NCBI RefSeq assembly: GCF_016908935.1
Contig: NZ_JAFBEV010000017.1
Location: forward strand, 1-60,443
Length of the DNA stretch: 60,443 nt
Reading direction: 5' to 3'
Source of the DNA: Sporolactobacillus spathodeae
GTDB lineage: Bacteria; Bacillota; Bacilli; Bacillales; Sporolactobacillaceae
The position numbers were made by a program, and so were the translations under genes. Positions within the stretch are counted from its first letter, which is position 1; each line of letters begins with the position of its first letter. Below are positions 1 through 8,921 of this stretch, one piece after another. The notes below the pieces were generated by a model. The model did no database searches, was not told the origin of the DNA, and saw only the letters and a list, made by a program, of their open reading frames with translations.

Positions 1-600
1 GACTTTTGCTCAATTCGGTGCAACTCTTGAAATTCGGTGCGACTTTTTCATGATTAGGAGCAACTTTTCTCGGATTGGGTGCGACTTTTGCTCAATTCGG
101 TGCAACTCTCGAAATTCGGTGCGACTTTTTCATGATTAGGAGCAACTTTCTTTGATTTAGGAGCGACTTTTGCTCAATTCGGTGCAACTCTTGAAATTCG
201 GTGCGACTTTTTCATGATTAGGAGCAACTTTTCTCGGATTGGGTGCGACTTTTGCTCAATTCGGTGCAACTCTTGAAATTCGGTGCGACTTTTACAGGAT
301 TAGGAGCAACTTTCTTTGATTTAGGAGCGACTTTTTCGCGGTTCGGTCTAACTCTTGTTTTTCGGCCTAACTTTTTGTCGTTTCGGTCTAACTTTTCAGG
401 GCTTCGGCCTAACTTTTTCCCGGTTCGGTCTAACTCTTGTTTTTCGGCCTAACTTTTTGTCGCGTTTCGGTCTAACTTTTTTCGGTTTTGGTCTATCTCC
501 TGATATTCGGTCTAATTTTTGCAGATTTGACCTCTAACTTTTCGATTCAGTGCGACTTTTACATGGTTAGGAGCAACTTTCCCTGATTTCAGAGCACCGC
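1..600. repeat. Tandem array, 82-bp higher-order period
   Basis: The motif GACTTTTGCTCAATTC starts at 1, 83, 165 and 247, an exact 82-bp period. Each 82-mer is four sub-units of 21, 19, 21 and 21 bp, all of the form RACTTTT..ATT.GG.GC. The fourth sub-unit alternates between two versions in successive 82-mers (a ctcggattgggtgc form and a tttgatttaggagc form), hinting at a 164-bp level. From about 329 to 540 the units change their ending from GGNGC to GGTCT/GGCCT. Short ORFs here are by-products of the repeat and have no ribosome binding site. The array probably continues to the left of the window. Its function is unknown. Confidence 0.93.
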
Positions 601-646
601 TCATTTTAGTTACGAAAGTGCTCAGAGTCTTGACACACGCTCGAAT

Positions 647-1048
647 TCAGGCTCGATCCGCGCGATTAAAAATTCTGCGAATATGGCGGAATTGCGCCGC
701 CGTACAGCTCACGGACCATACCATCCGTTCATTCGTTTCATTGTCCCAAACCGTCAGGCTGGCAGTTGGTCTCGCCGATTCACTCCCGATCCATGTATCG
801 CTCCCTGACAATTGATCGGCGCCGGCCAATTTTTGCTCGGTAAATTCGGAACCGGTCAAATGCCGCGGCTCATTGATCCAATGAATAGCAATGGGTCGGC
901 AGATTCTCTTTTTTCCAGTTGGCAAGACGAGATAGACTTCCCCAGACTTATCGCCGTCTTCAACGTAAATCCAATGCGCCGCTTCTGGATAATCGGTACA
1001 AACGCCAACCTTCACGCGATCACGAAATAATTCTCGCCAAAAGCCCAT
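647..1048 (-). CDS. Hypothetical protein, 133 aa
   Basis: I do not recognise this protein. I start it at MGFWRELF because AAAGAGGTGATTT sits just upstream of that ATG; a start eight codons earlier has no such signal. It has no signal peptide or membrane segment. The first half reads like a small beta-rich domain (WIYVEDGDKSGEVYLVL), while the C-terminus is basic (RHIRRIFNRADRA). It stands alone: the repeat array lies downstream and the cupin gene is divergent. Codon use looks like that of neighbouring real genes. The gene call is fairly safe; the function is open. Confidence 0.6.
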   Translation of the reverse strand: MGFWRELFRDRVKVGVCTDYPEAAHWIYVEDGDKSGEVYLVLPTGKKRICRPIAIHWINEPRHLTGSEFTEQKLAGADQLSGSDTWIGSESARPTASLTVWDNETNERMVWSVSCTAAQFRHIRRIFNRADRA

Positions 1049-1212
1049 GCAAATCACCTCTTTCTCCTTCAACTGTAGACGATTTTCAGAAAAAATCCCA
1101 CTGATTCGATCAGGAAAAAATGCAGCTGGTCGTCCCTTTTGCGCAACAAATTGAGTACCTCTGAATAGGCTGATCTCGGCTTACCTCAAAGACTAATGAA
1201 AGCAGGGTGCTT

Positions 1213-1851
1213 ATGGTCTCCTCCTTAGATTACACATCGCCTAATATTCAATTCAGTTTTGACGTCAATAGAAACCGATATTTCACAAAAGATCAAAATA
1301 ATTTCATTAACTCACTTGGCATCGATCAATTAAATACACTCCAGAACACCTCACTTCTCGATATCTATCTGAGTGCAAATAATATCATTGAGCCGCATAT
1401 CCATCAGAATGCCGCGGAACTTGTTTTCTGTATCTCTGGTTCGGCTGTGATTTCGTTATTGAACCCATTCACCAAGGAAATCTTAAATTTCCCCGTGATA
1501 CCTGGTCAAGTGGCAAATATTCCGCAAGGCTGGTGGCACTATGAAATAGCCACAGCGGATTCGACGCACCTACTCGCTATTTTTAACGCTTCAACCCCGG
1601 AGGTCATTTTCGCTTCCGATATGCTCCGTCTGACGCCAAGCGCTATAATGAGCCACAGCTATTGCCTCAATCCGTCTCAATGGCAGCAGGCGATCGCACC
1701 GATTACAAATACGACGATCATTGGTCCGCCAGCCGATTGCACCCAGAGAGCAGAAGAAGCCTACGAGAGTTCTGCCAATCAATGGCCGGTGCCAAGCGAT
1801 GCGTGCCGATTCGATCCCCCCTATACTGCCGCAAGTGATCCCTGGCAGTAG
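1213..1851 (+). CDS. Cupin domain protein
   Basis: Single-domain cupin of about 212 residues. Counting from a GTG two codons upstream (1207), the first cupin motif is visible as H64-x-H66...E71...G78 and the second as PGQVANIPQGWWH with H111, so the three His and one Glu that normally hold a divalent metal are present. The segment around these motifs resembles one half of bicupin oxalate decarboxylase-like proteins, but the second half is absent and replaced by a 70-residue tail rich in Pro, Ala and Ser. It is cytoplasmic (no signal peptide). The substrate cannot be deduced; a sugar, small-acid or regulatory role are all possible. The gene is monocistronic and followed by a hairpin terminator. 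Confidence 0.8.
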   Translation: MVSSLDYTSPNIQFSFDVNRNRYFTKDQNNFINSLGIDQLNTLQNTSLLDIYLSANNIIEPHIHQNAAELVFCISGSAVISLLNPFTKEILNFPVIPGQVANIPQGWWHYEIATADSTHLLAIFNASTPEVIFASDMLRLTPSAIMSHSYCLNPSQWQQAIAPITNTTIIGPPADCTQRAEEAYESSANQWPVPSDACRFDPPYTAASDPWQ

Positions 1852-1895
1852 AAAAAGCAATGCCATTCAAGATCCATCGATTTAAATGAGACACG

Positions 1896-1925
1896 AACAG
1901 TTCCTTTTTCATAAGAACTGTTTTT
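1896..1925 (+). terminator. Rho-independent terminator after cupin gene
   Basis: Stem AACAGTTC/GAACTGTT with an 11-nt loop followed by five T residues, 45 nt downstream of the cupin stop codon. Confidence 0.75.
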
Positions 1926-2212
1926 CTTATGAGCAGCTTTACTGACGAAACAGAGCTTAACCTAACGAATCGCTCTATTCGTGGAACTGTGGCCAATCAA
2001 GAAGCTCGTTTCGCAAATTTTTTCATGCATCATGAAAAATATTTTTCAGGTTTACAGATCCAGTGGCTTATCGTATGCTAGAGACGCGGGACACGAAGTC
2101 CTGGATTGATTGAAATTCTATTGACAGCAAATAACGGCTTAGAGACCACGAAGGTTGCGCTCACTGATTTCATGTGAGGATCTTTTGCGGTCTTTTTATT
2201 TTGCAATCAGAA

Positions 2213-2365
2213 ATACTTGGCATAGCCAAGTCCTTTTTCAACAATTGCGCTTCGGTTGCTCGCTTGCCGCGGGCAATCCGTGAGCCTCCTTAGACAGGCT
2301 AGAATCTGCGGGGTCTCCCTTGTCCTGCTCTTCCCGCAAGGCGCCAGAGCACCTGCGCTGCATTT
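2213..2365 (+). repeat. Dispersed composite repeat, full copy
   Basis: It starts with a terminator-like hairpin (ACTTGGC ATA GCCAAGT then CCTTTTT), followed by a GC-rich core that begins GCTCGCTTGCCGCGGGC, passes through GAGCCTCCT and ends near CTTCCCGCAAGGCG. The same composite occurs at many places in the window. The rest of the gap 1852-2536 contains the cupin terminator, a weakly structured stretch at 2130-2200 (CTCAC/GTGAG stem, then T-rich) and a second, core-less piece of this repeat at 2403-2450 (CTTGGCGAGCCAA...). I see no gene there. Confidence 0.85.
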
Positions 2366-2536
2366 TAGTGCAAAAATCCTTATACTTTTTTATCTCTTTA
2401 GAAAATCTTGGCGAGCCAAATCTTTTGAACAATGTGAAGCTTTAGTTTTTCTTATACTTAATTTCTTTGAAATCTTTTTACGTACAGGAAAACGACGTAC
2501 TGAGCCCTACCGGTGTCGTCCATGAGGAGTGTTTCT

Positions 2537-3562
2537 ATGCGAATTAAAAAACTTTCAAAAAAAACTTGGCTACCTTATTATTTCGCTTCATTCATGCTAC
2601 ATATTACCGGAATCTTACTTCTTTTTCTCGCTTCCCGCCACTATCCGGTCATTCTCGGTCTCGGACTGCTCGCCTATACACTCGGCCTTCGCCATGCGTT
2701 TGATGCCGACCATATCACAGCAATCGACAATACGATTCGCAAACTGATGCATCAAGAGAAAGACCCTGTCGGCGTTGGCTTTTATTTTTCATTAGGCCAC
2801 TCGACTGTCGTCTTTCTCATGTCTGTCATTTTAGGCCTGTCAGTTCGTTGGGCAACGGCGCATTTGCCGATTTTCGAGCATATTGGCGGCATCATTGGCT
2901 TGATCGTTTCCGGTACGTTCCTGATTGGAATCGCCTTATTAAATCTCGTCATCCTGATTGATTTGCAGAAAATGTTTATAAAACTAAAGCATAACGCATT
3001 TGATCAAGATAAATTTGAAAAAGCACTGTTATCGCGCGGTTTGCTCTCAACTTTATTTAAACCTTTTTTTAAGTTTATCAACAAGAGTTGGCAGGTTTAC
3101 CCGCTTGGCTTTCTTTTTGGTCTTGGGTTCGACACAGCAACGGAAGTCGCTTTGCTCGCGTTATCGGCTGGCGCCGCAAAGTCAGCCATGCCTTTTCTTG
3201 GTATCCTTGCGCTCCCGTTGCTCTTCGCCGCTGGCATGAATATCATGGACACAACGGACTCTGTAATGATGGCACGCGCCTATAAATGGGCCTTCGACAC
3301 ACCGATCCGAAAAGTTTATTATAATATCACAATTACTTCTATCTCGGTGCTTGCCGCCTTCTTGATAGGCAGCGTCGAACTGATCCAGGTTTTTTCAAAT
3401 ACATTCGGATTAAAGGGTGGTTTCTGGTCCTGGCTGCAGCAGCTGAATTTCAATTGGCTTGGTTACGGACTCGTCATTCTTTTCATTGGGCTGTGGACAC
3501 TTTCGATGATTATTTGGAAAGTTTTTCGAATCGAAGACCGTTGGAAACAATATGAAGCTTAA
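2537..3562 (+). CDS. HoxN/HupN/NixA-family nickel/cobalt permease
   Basis: Secondary transporter that brings Ni2+ and/or Co2+ across the cytoplasmic membrane. The family signature RHAFDADHI is at residues 52-60, with the other family motifs LGHSTVVF, LGFDTATEV and GMNIMDTTD in order. There are about eight hydrophobic helices in 341 residues, a normal length. I chose the ATG at 2537 because GAGGAG lies 7 nt upstream; the GTG eight codons earlier lies before that site. Sequence alone does not separate nickel from cobalt. Cobalt is plausible because the window is rich in B12 enzymes (eutBC, queG), but no cobalamin riboswitch is visible upstream and no urease or hydrogenase is nearby. Confidence 0.88.
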   Translation: MRIKKLSKKTWLPYYFASFMLHITGILLLFLASRHYPVILGLGLLAYTLGLRHAFDADHITAIDNTIRKLMHQEKDPVGVGFYFSLGHSTVVFLMSVILGLSVRWATAHLPIFEHIGGIIGLIVSGTFLIGIALLNLVILIDLQKMFIKLKHNAFDQDKFEKALLSRGLLSTLFKPFFKFINKSWQVYPLGFLFGLGFDTATEVALLALSAGAAKSAMPFLGILALPLLFAAGMNIMDTTDSVMMARAYKWAFDTPIRKVYYNITITSISVLAAFLIGSVELIQVFSNTFGLKGGFWSWLQQLNFNWLGYGLVILFIGLWTLSMIIWKVFRIEDRWKQYEA

Positions 3563-3760
3563 GCGTGTCGCAAAGTTTGCTAAAAGTTTCAGAAATTCAA
3601 TAAAAGAGCCGGTCAGTTTGCTTGAAACGCTCACGAATGACTAGTAAAAACAACTGAAGCAATAATTACCAATTTTCTGCGGGCACACGAACACCTCATT
3701 AAGCGGTCCTGCATACCATTAAATTTAGGAGAATAGGATAGAGCAAAGGAGCTGACGCAC

Positions 3761-3973
3761 GTGTACAAAGCTTTTGATTTCAAAGGGACCCTTGACGAAA
3801 AAGCAATGAAAGAGATCAGCAAATTCTGGGGAAAAAATGTGGAATTGATCATTCGCGAACTACCACTATCGTCCGATTCGACTTCCGAGCCTGTAAAAGA
3901 GACAGCGAGCGCAACTCCTGATGAATGGCTCAGAAAATTTTTTCAAAACCTTACAGGTAATGGCGGCCGCTAA
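3761..3973 (+). CDS. Small orphan protein, 70 aa
   Basis: GTG start preceded by AAAGGAG with a 9-nt spacer, so translation is credible. The protein begins MYKAFDFKGTLDEKAMKEISKFWGK, has a Ser/Thr/Glu-rich middle and ends in an amphipathic segment (DEWLRKFFQNL). I do not recognise a family; the size and shape resemble small DNA-binding or antitoxin-type proteins, but no toxin partner is adjacent. It sits between the metal permease and the oppositely oriented cgoX. Confidence 0.55.
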   Translation: MYKAFDFKGTLDEKAMKEISKFWGKNVELIIRELPLSSDSTSEPVKETASATPDEWLRKFFQNLTGNGGR

Positions 3974-3994
3974 GCTTTAGCTTAAACGGAGCAA

Positions 3995-4080
3995 TAGCAT
4001 AGGCTTCTTGTTAGAAAAACTTTACTGAATCAAATACGCTTCGGCTGCTCGCTAGCACTAGAGCGCTTTCGCCACTTTTT
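3995..4080 (+). repeat. Truncated copy of the dispersed repeat
   Basis: The stretch has the ACGCTTCGGCTGCTCGCT start of the core and a shortened GAGCGCTTTCGCCAC end; the central GC-rich part is missing. Confidence 0.6.
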
Positions 4081-4113
4081 ACCCAAAAATTAAATACATT
4101 CTTTCCATATAAC

Positions 4114-4150
4114 AAAACGAGCCTCTCGAATTGTTTCTAAGGCTCGTTTT
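4114..4150. terminator. Bidirectional hairpin terminator
   Basis: Stem AAAACGAGCC/GGCTCGTTTT with A-rich and T-rich flanks. It lies just after the cgoX stop on the minus strand and could also end plus-strand transcripts of the 70-aa gene. Confidence 0.8.
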
Positions 4151-4195
4151 GCTTTAAAAAGTTTGACTCCGCAAAATCCATATTCGGGCGGATTC

Positions 4196-5557
4196 TTATT
4201 CAGTCAATGCGGCTACAGCTTGTTCAGCCGCTCGTTTCGCATTGTCTACACAGTCCGGAACGCCGACACCATGCAAGATGGCGCCGCACGCATAGACACC
4301 GCTGATTTTCCCCAATGCCGCCTCAAATTCCTGCACACGCTGATTGTGGCCAACGGTATATTGCGGCATATTATCCATCTGCCGAGTCACAACTGAAAAG
4401 AGCGGTGTGCCGACTTCGATGATTTTCCGTAAATCGAATAGCACTTTATTCACAATCGCTTCATCTGTTTCTTCAGCCATCTTCGGATCGGTTTCGGTGC
4501 CGATGTAGCTGCGAACAAGCGTACAGTCATCGGGTGCGGCATTGGCCCATTTGTGGTTCATCCAGCTACACGCGGTGATTGACAAGCCCTCTTTTTTGGA
4601 CACAACAAAGCCAGTACTACCCGCTACTGCGGCAATGTCCTTCTTTTTAAATGCCAATGCGACCGTCGCCGTGCTCGTCCGTTTATCATGGCTCAGCGCC
4701 CAAGCCTCTGGAAAATCAAGGAGCGGACCGAGCTGTTTCGGCGCAGCAGCGACAATGATCGCGTCCGCCTTGAGAACCGTGCCATCCTCCATTTCAACGC
4801 GTCCTGTCTGCACATGACGGACAGGCGCATTGAGACGGATATCATCGATTGCGTCGGCCAATTTTTCGACCAAGACGTCCATGCCGCAAGAGAGACTGAG
4901 CAATTGACCCGCTTTCTTTTTGGAAACACCGACCTGTTTGGGTGGCTGGATATGCTTCATGCCGAGAATCAAACTTCTGTGCTTTTTCTCAATCCCGGCA
5001 AATTGCGGAAGCGTTGCCTCAAGACTCATATCTGCAAGGTCGCCATTGTAAATTCCAGACAAGAGCGGTGCAATCATATTCGTAATGACTTCGTGCCCAA
5101 GGCGCCTGCCGAAGAACTCGGCGAGTGACATATCTTTATTCTGGTAAACTCTAGGAAGCACTAAATCCATCGCGGCACGAATTTTTCCAAGAGGACTGAT
5201 CAGACCGGTTGTCACCATCGGCAGTAATTTCGTTGGAATGCCCATGACCGATCCTTTCGGCATCGGTCGCAGACGGTGATTCACATAAATCGAATAGCTA
5301 CCGCTTTTTGAATTGACCAGTTGATCGCCAAGACCGACTTCGCGAATCAATTCGGTCAGCGCGGGTTTCCGAGCCATATACCCTTCTGGGCCACATTCAA
5401 TCGTAAATCCGGACTTTCGAACCGTCTTGATTTTGCCGCCGAGCCGATCGGAAGCCTCTAAAAGGGTCACCGAAACGTCCTTTGCTAATTTTTTTATGTA
5501 AAAAGCTGCGGTCAAGCCTGAAATTCCGGCGCCGATTACAATCACTTTTTTCTGCAT
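4196..5557 (-). CDS. cgoX: Coproporphyrinogen III oxidase (HemY/CgoX)
   Basis: FAD enzyme of the Gram-positive, coproporphyrin-dependent haem pathway, oxidising coproporphyrinogen III to coproporphyrin III. The N-terminal Rossmann motif GAGISGLTAAFYIKK, the following LLEASDRLGGKIKT, the GPEGYMARKP segment and the C-terminal GVGVPDCVDNAKRAAEQA are all typical of the family, and about 453 residues is a usual length. The ATG at 5557 has GGGGG placed about 7 nt upstream; the ATG two codons earlier is too close to it. The gene stands alone here: hemE and hemH, with which it is often clustered, are not in the window. Cytosolic or peripheral to the membrane. Confidence 0.92.
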   Translation of the reverse strand: MQKKVIVIGAGISGLTAAFYIKKLAKDVSVTLLEASDRLGGKIKTVRKSGFTIECGPEGYMARKPALTELIREVGLGDQLVNSKSGSYSIYVNHRLRPMPKGSVMGIPTKLLPMVTTGLISPLGKIRAAMDLVLPRVYQNKDMSLAEFFGRRLGHEVITNMIAPLLSGIYNGDLADMSLEATLPQFAGIEKKHRSLILGMKHIQPPKQVGVSKKKAGQLLSLSCGMDVLVEKLADAIDDIRLNAPVRHVQTGRVEMEDGTVLKADAIIVAAAPKQLGPLLDFPEAWALSHDKRTSTATVALAFKKKDIAAVAGSTGFVVSKKEGLSITACSWMNHKWANAAPDDCTLVRSYIGTETDPKMAEETDEAIVNKVLFDLRKIIEVGTPLFSVVTRQMDNMPQYTVGHNQRVQEFEAALGKISGVYACGAILHGVGVPDCVDNAKRAAEQAVAALTE

Positions 5558-5734
5558 ATTCATTCCCCCAACATGCGCAATTGTAAACTTATTTTCACAT
5601 ATTTCCTGCGAGATGAATCACAATTTGTAGTTTCAAACGGTTATTTAGTCCGTTGGCAGGCCCATTTTCTTGGGTGTTTTAACGTTTCGCGCATGCATTG
5701 GATTATTTGTACAAAACTTTTTACATTCTTAGCT

Positions 5735-5795
5735 GCTTAGAAAAACTTGGCGAGCCAAGTCCTTTGAACAATGGTGAAGTCTTAGTTTTTCTTTC
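5735..5795 (+). repeat. Core-less piece of the dispersed repeat
   Basis: Contains AACTTGGCGAGCCAAGTCC, a hairpin, followed by TTTGAACAATGGTGAAGTC, closely matching 2403-2450. The gap between cgoX and the permease (5558-5862) holds only this and the operon terminator. Confidence 0.75.
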
Positions 5796-5810
5796 TTAAC
5801 GCGTATAAAA

Positions 5811-5839
5811 AAGGATCAGCCTCCTTTCGGCTGATCCTT
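5811..5839 (-). terminator. Terminator of the putrescine operon
   Basis: Stem AAGGATCAGCC/GGCTGATCCTT with a short loop; on the minus strand it is followed by TTTTTTATAC. It lies 24 nt after the permease stop codon. Confidence 0.85.
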
Positions 5840-5862
5840 CTTTTCACTTATATTTCTGTCTT

Positions 5863-7296
5863 TTATTTGAGCACGATATTGTCTGCTGCTGGCATTACTG
5901 GATTGACCCGGCTGGTTTCCCGATTTTCGGAGTAAAAATGGCTTTTCAGTTTAAACCGATAATAGAGCAATGGGATGAGGCCTAATGCCAAAGTGCCGAG
6001 GCCAATGACGTCTGTCTGCCAACCCATCAATGGAATATCATAGATGGCTATCGTCCATAGGAACATCGCAGACAATACAGGCCAAAGGCCGCGCATGACA
6101 AATGTTTTAAAATTATGCAGCAAATCGTGGCGATAATACCAGGCACATGCAAAACCCGTCAATCCGTAATAGAAGCAAATCTGCAAGCCAATAGCTGTGA
6201 TCGCGTCGGTCATCACGACGTTTACGCCTGAGCTGAAACTGGAGATAACAAACAACAGCAAGGATACAATCCCCATAACGATGCCGGCAAGCCACGGTGT
6301 TTGGAAGCGATGATGCAAGTGGCCAAATTTTTCCCCAAGCACATGGTCACGTCCCATTGAGAAAAGCGTGCGACTCGCCTGGAGCAAAGACGTTTCCAAC
6401 GTGGCGATTGTACTGACTGTCACAGCAATCAGTGCAATATCGCCCCATGGCCGAGGAAAAATCATATTACCGATAACCGGCAACAGATTGGCGCCTGCTG
6501 TGGTAATCTGTTTGGTTGTCAGCCCCATTTGGAAAATAATCTGCATCAACTCGAATAAGACGAAAATACCAATCATCCCAAAAACGCCGCCATAGCCCGG
6601 CGCACGATTTCTGTCCTTTGTTTCTTCAGTCAGATTGGCCGTTACATCCCAGCCCCAATAATAGAAAATGGCGATAAGTGAACCAGACATAAACGTGTTC
6701 AAATTGAAATTCATTGGCGAGAACCAAGACCATGAAAAAGCTTTGACCGGATGCATGCCAAATTTTAAAAAGGCAGCGACAGCGATAATCAGCAGAATGC
6801 CGACTTCAAGCATCGTCATGTACTTCTGAAATTTTGTCGTGATTTGTATACCGAGCATAATAAGTGTATTCATCGCCAGAAACCAGAACGCGCCGGCAAT
6901 CGTCACCGCGACGACATTGTTCGCGAGTGATGGCGCGATTAAATCCAAGGTCGCTGTACCGACTGGGAGTGAACCTGCAACCATAAAGAGACAGGTGGCC
7001 ACAATCAAGGCCCAACCACTCATAAAGCCAAGCGCTGGATGGATCGCGCGGCCAACCCAGGCATAACTCGCACCCGCATCGGAGCGCCACTTATTTAAGT
7101 ACATAAAAGCAAAGGCAATACCGAACATGACAACCGCCGCATATAAAATCGATCCAGGACCCATCACACCGACTGCCGCAATCAACGCCCCAGTGCTTGC
7201 TGAAATCGTATAAGCCGGCGCCGTTCCAGCTATTCCCATAATAACCGAGTCAAAAGCCGTAATTTCATTGGATTTAAGTTCGTGGTTTCCCGCCAT
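5863..7296 (-). CDS. APC-family amino acid/polyamine permease
   Basis: Twelve-helix transporter of 477 residues. The N-terminal segment (LKSNEITAFDSVIMGIAGTAPAYTISASTG) is the typical first helix of the amino acid-polyamine-organocation superfamily, and the acidic RSDAGASYAWVGRAIHPALGFMSGW block and ETKDRNRAPGYGG loop agree. The start has GGGGTGAT upstream. It is the last gene of patA-patD-permease, so I infer putrescine or a related diamine/amino acid as substrate; the sequence itself does not define it. The 105-nt gap after patD contains no obvious terminator, so co-transcription from the sigma-54 promoter upstream of patA is likely. Confidence 0.85.
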   Translation of the reverse strand: MAGNHELKSNEITAFDSVIMGIAGTAPAYTISASTGALIAAVGVMGPGSILYAAVVMFGIAFAFMYLNKWRSDAGASYAWVGRAIHPALGFMSGWALIVATCLFMVAGSLPVGTATLDLIAPSLANNVVAVTIAGAFWFLAMNTLIMLGIQITTKFQKYMTMLEVGILLIIAVAAFLKFGMHPVKAFSWSWFSPMNFNLNTFMSGSLIAIFYYWGWDVTANLTEETKDRNRAPGYGGVFGMIGIFVLFELMQIIFQMGLTTKQITTAGANLLPVIGNMIFPRPWGDIALIAVTVSTIATLETSLLQASRTLFSMGRDHVLGEKFGHLHHRFQTPWLAGIVMGIVSLLLFVISSFSSGVNVVMTDAITAIGLQICFYYGLTGFACAWYYRHDLLHNFKTFVMRGLWPVLSAMFLWTIAIYDIPLMGWQTDVIGLGTLALGLIPLLYYRFKLKSHFYSENRETSRVNPVMPAADNIVLK

Positions 7297-7401
7297 AACC
7301 CTATCACCCCGTTTAATAATTTAGATTATATACTCAATTTATTATCTCGCCTTCATTTAAAAAGAATTTTTCCTGTATTCTGATATTTACAGTTAAAAAA
7401 A

Positions 7402-8901
7402 TTAGCGATTAGCAAACCAGCCAATAGGCGCGACGTCAAGATTGAAATTGATTTGTTTGACCTCCATAAATTCATCGAGACCATATGTTCCAAGGCTAGA
7501 GCCAATCCCGCTTTGTTTATAGCCATGCCAAGGCGCTTCATTATAGGTACCGTGATACGTGTTGATCCAAGTGATCCCGGCGCGGATTTTTTTGATCACG
7601 CGCATCGCTTTGGCCGCGTTATTTGTGAACACAGCGCCAGCCAGACCATATTTCGTGTCGTTTGCCAATTGAATCGCTTCCGCTTCGTCGCGGAAGGTTT
7701 GAAAAACAGCCACCGGTCCGAATATTTCTTCCTGCACAATCCGCATCTCCGGCGTTGTCTCCGCAAATGCAGTCGGCGCGACGAAAAAGCCATTGTCATA
7801 GGCACCGCCTGTGAGACGACAACCGCCGCACACCAGCTTCGCCCCTTCTTTTTGACCGAGCGCAATGTAATGCAGCACTTTATCCATCTGCTGTTGACTA
7901 ACAAGCGGTCCCATTTCTGTGATTGGATTATCGCCTGCGCCAACAACGATTTGATTGGCGCGCTCTACGAATCGTGTGATGAAACGTTCTTTAATACTTT
8001 CCTCCACTAAAATCCGTGATCCTGCGGAACAAATTTGGCCCGCACCCGCATAAATACCAAACAGGGCATAGTCCACCGCAGCTTCGAAATCAGCATCCGC
8101 AAAAATGATGTTCGGAGATTTCCCGCCAAGTTCAAGCGAGATTTTTTTCATATTACCACTCGCGTCTTGCATAATTTTGCGTCCCGTAGCCGTACCGCCG
8201 GTAAACGAAACCATCGCGACGTCATCGCTCGCGGCGATCGCGTGGCCGACGGTTTCTCCTGCACCCAGCACCATATTGGCTGCGCCTTTCGGTAATTTAA
8301 TTTGATCAAAAAATTCAAAGAGTTTCGTTGCCGTAACCGGCGTTAATTCAGACGGTTTATAGACAATCGTGTTTCCAGCAGCGAGTGCCGGCGCGATTTT
8401 CCAAACACTCATTAGTAAAGGATAATTCCAAGGGACAATCAGCCCGCAAACGCCAATCGGTTCACGAACCACCATCGCTTGCATCTGATCAGGCACCGGA
8501 TAGGTTTCTCCATGCGGGGCAAGAATCAATCCGGCATAATACCGGAAGCACGCGGCTGCGTCGCTGACGTCATAGCCAGCTTCACGAAGCGGCTTGCCAT
8601 TGTCCATTGTCTCTAAACGCGTGAGTTCTTCGTGATGCGCCTCGATTCGTTCGGCAATTTTCAAAAGATAACCGGCACGTTCCTCGGCGCTCATCCTTGG
8701 CCACGGCCCTTGCTCAAAAGCCTGTTTGGCCGCTTGGATCGCCTGCTCGGCATCCAATTCTGTGCCTTCAGCCGCTTCAGCAATCACCGTTCCATTTGCT
8801 GGATTGATAATCTGCCGCTTTGCGACGCTGTTATTGGCTTGCCATGCGCCGTTAATATACATGCTGAGCTGTAGCATTTTGTGATCCACCGCCGTCTGCA
8901 T
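7402..8901 (-). CDS. patD: Aldehyde dehydrogenase, probable 4-aminobutanal dehydrogenase
   Basis: NAD(P)+-dependent aldehyde dehydrogenase of 499 residues. The catalytic Cys is C291 in GQICSAGSR and the general base is E257 in SLELGGKSPN; the cofactor-binding VPWNYPLLMSVWKIAPALAAGN and FTGGTATG blocks are intact. It belongs to the betaine aldehyde/gamma-aminobutyraldehyde group. Lying 20 nt after the putrescine aminotransferase gene, it would oxidise 4-aminobutanal (the product of that enzyme) to GABA. Substrate assignment rests on context; betaine aldehyde or another amino-aldehyde cannot be excluded. GGGGGAT precedes the ATG. Confidence 0.82.
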   Translation of the reverse strand: MQTAVDHKMLQLSMYINGAWQANNSVAKRQIINPANGTVIAEAAEGTELDAEQAIQAAKQAFEQGPWPRMSAEERAGYLLKIAERIEAHHEELTRLETMDNGKPLREAGYDVSDAAACFRYYAGLILAPHGETYPVPDQMQAMVVREPIGVCGLIVPWNYPLLMSVWKIAPALAAGNTIVYKPSELTPVTATKLFEFFDQIKLPKGAANMVLGAGETVGHAIAASDDVAMVSFTGGTATGRKIMQDASGNMKKISLELGGKSPNIIFADADFEAAVDYALFGIYAGAGQICSAGSRILVEESIKERFITRFVERANQIVVGAGDNPITEMGPLVSQQQMDKVLHYIALGQKEGAKLVCGGCRLTGGAYDNGFFVAPTAFAETTPEMRIVQEEIFGPVAVFQTFRDEAEAIQLANDTKYGLAGAVFTNNAAKAMRVIKKIRAGITWINTYHGTYNEAPWHGYKQSGIGSSLGTYGLDEFMEVKQINFNLDVAPIGWFANR

Positions 8902-8921
8902 GATATCCCCCCATTAATGGA

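Noticed and set aside
243-537. Short open frames in the 82-bp array
   Set aside because: Phe/Arg/Leu-rich repeats without ribosome sites; the period of 82 shifts frame at each unit.
2056-2210. Possible metal or cobalamin riboswitch before the nickel/cobalt permease
   Set aside because: Small hairpins are present, but none of the conserved cobalamin or NiCo motifs can be read, and the dispersed repeat lies between this stretch and the gene.
2256-2525. Open frames across the dispersed repeats, here and at 10.6, 13.0, 24.3, 25.8, 50.5 and 60.1 kb
   Set aside because: They follow the GC-rich repeat core, which stays open in several frames on both strands; no start signals.
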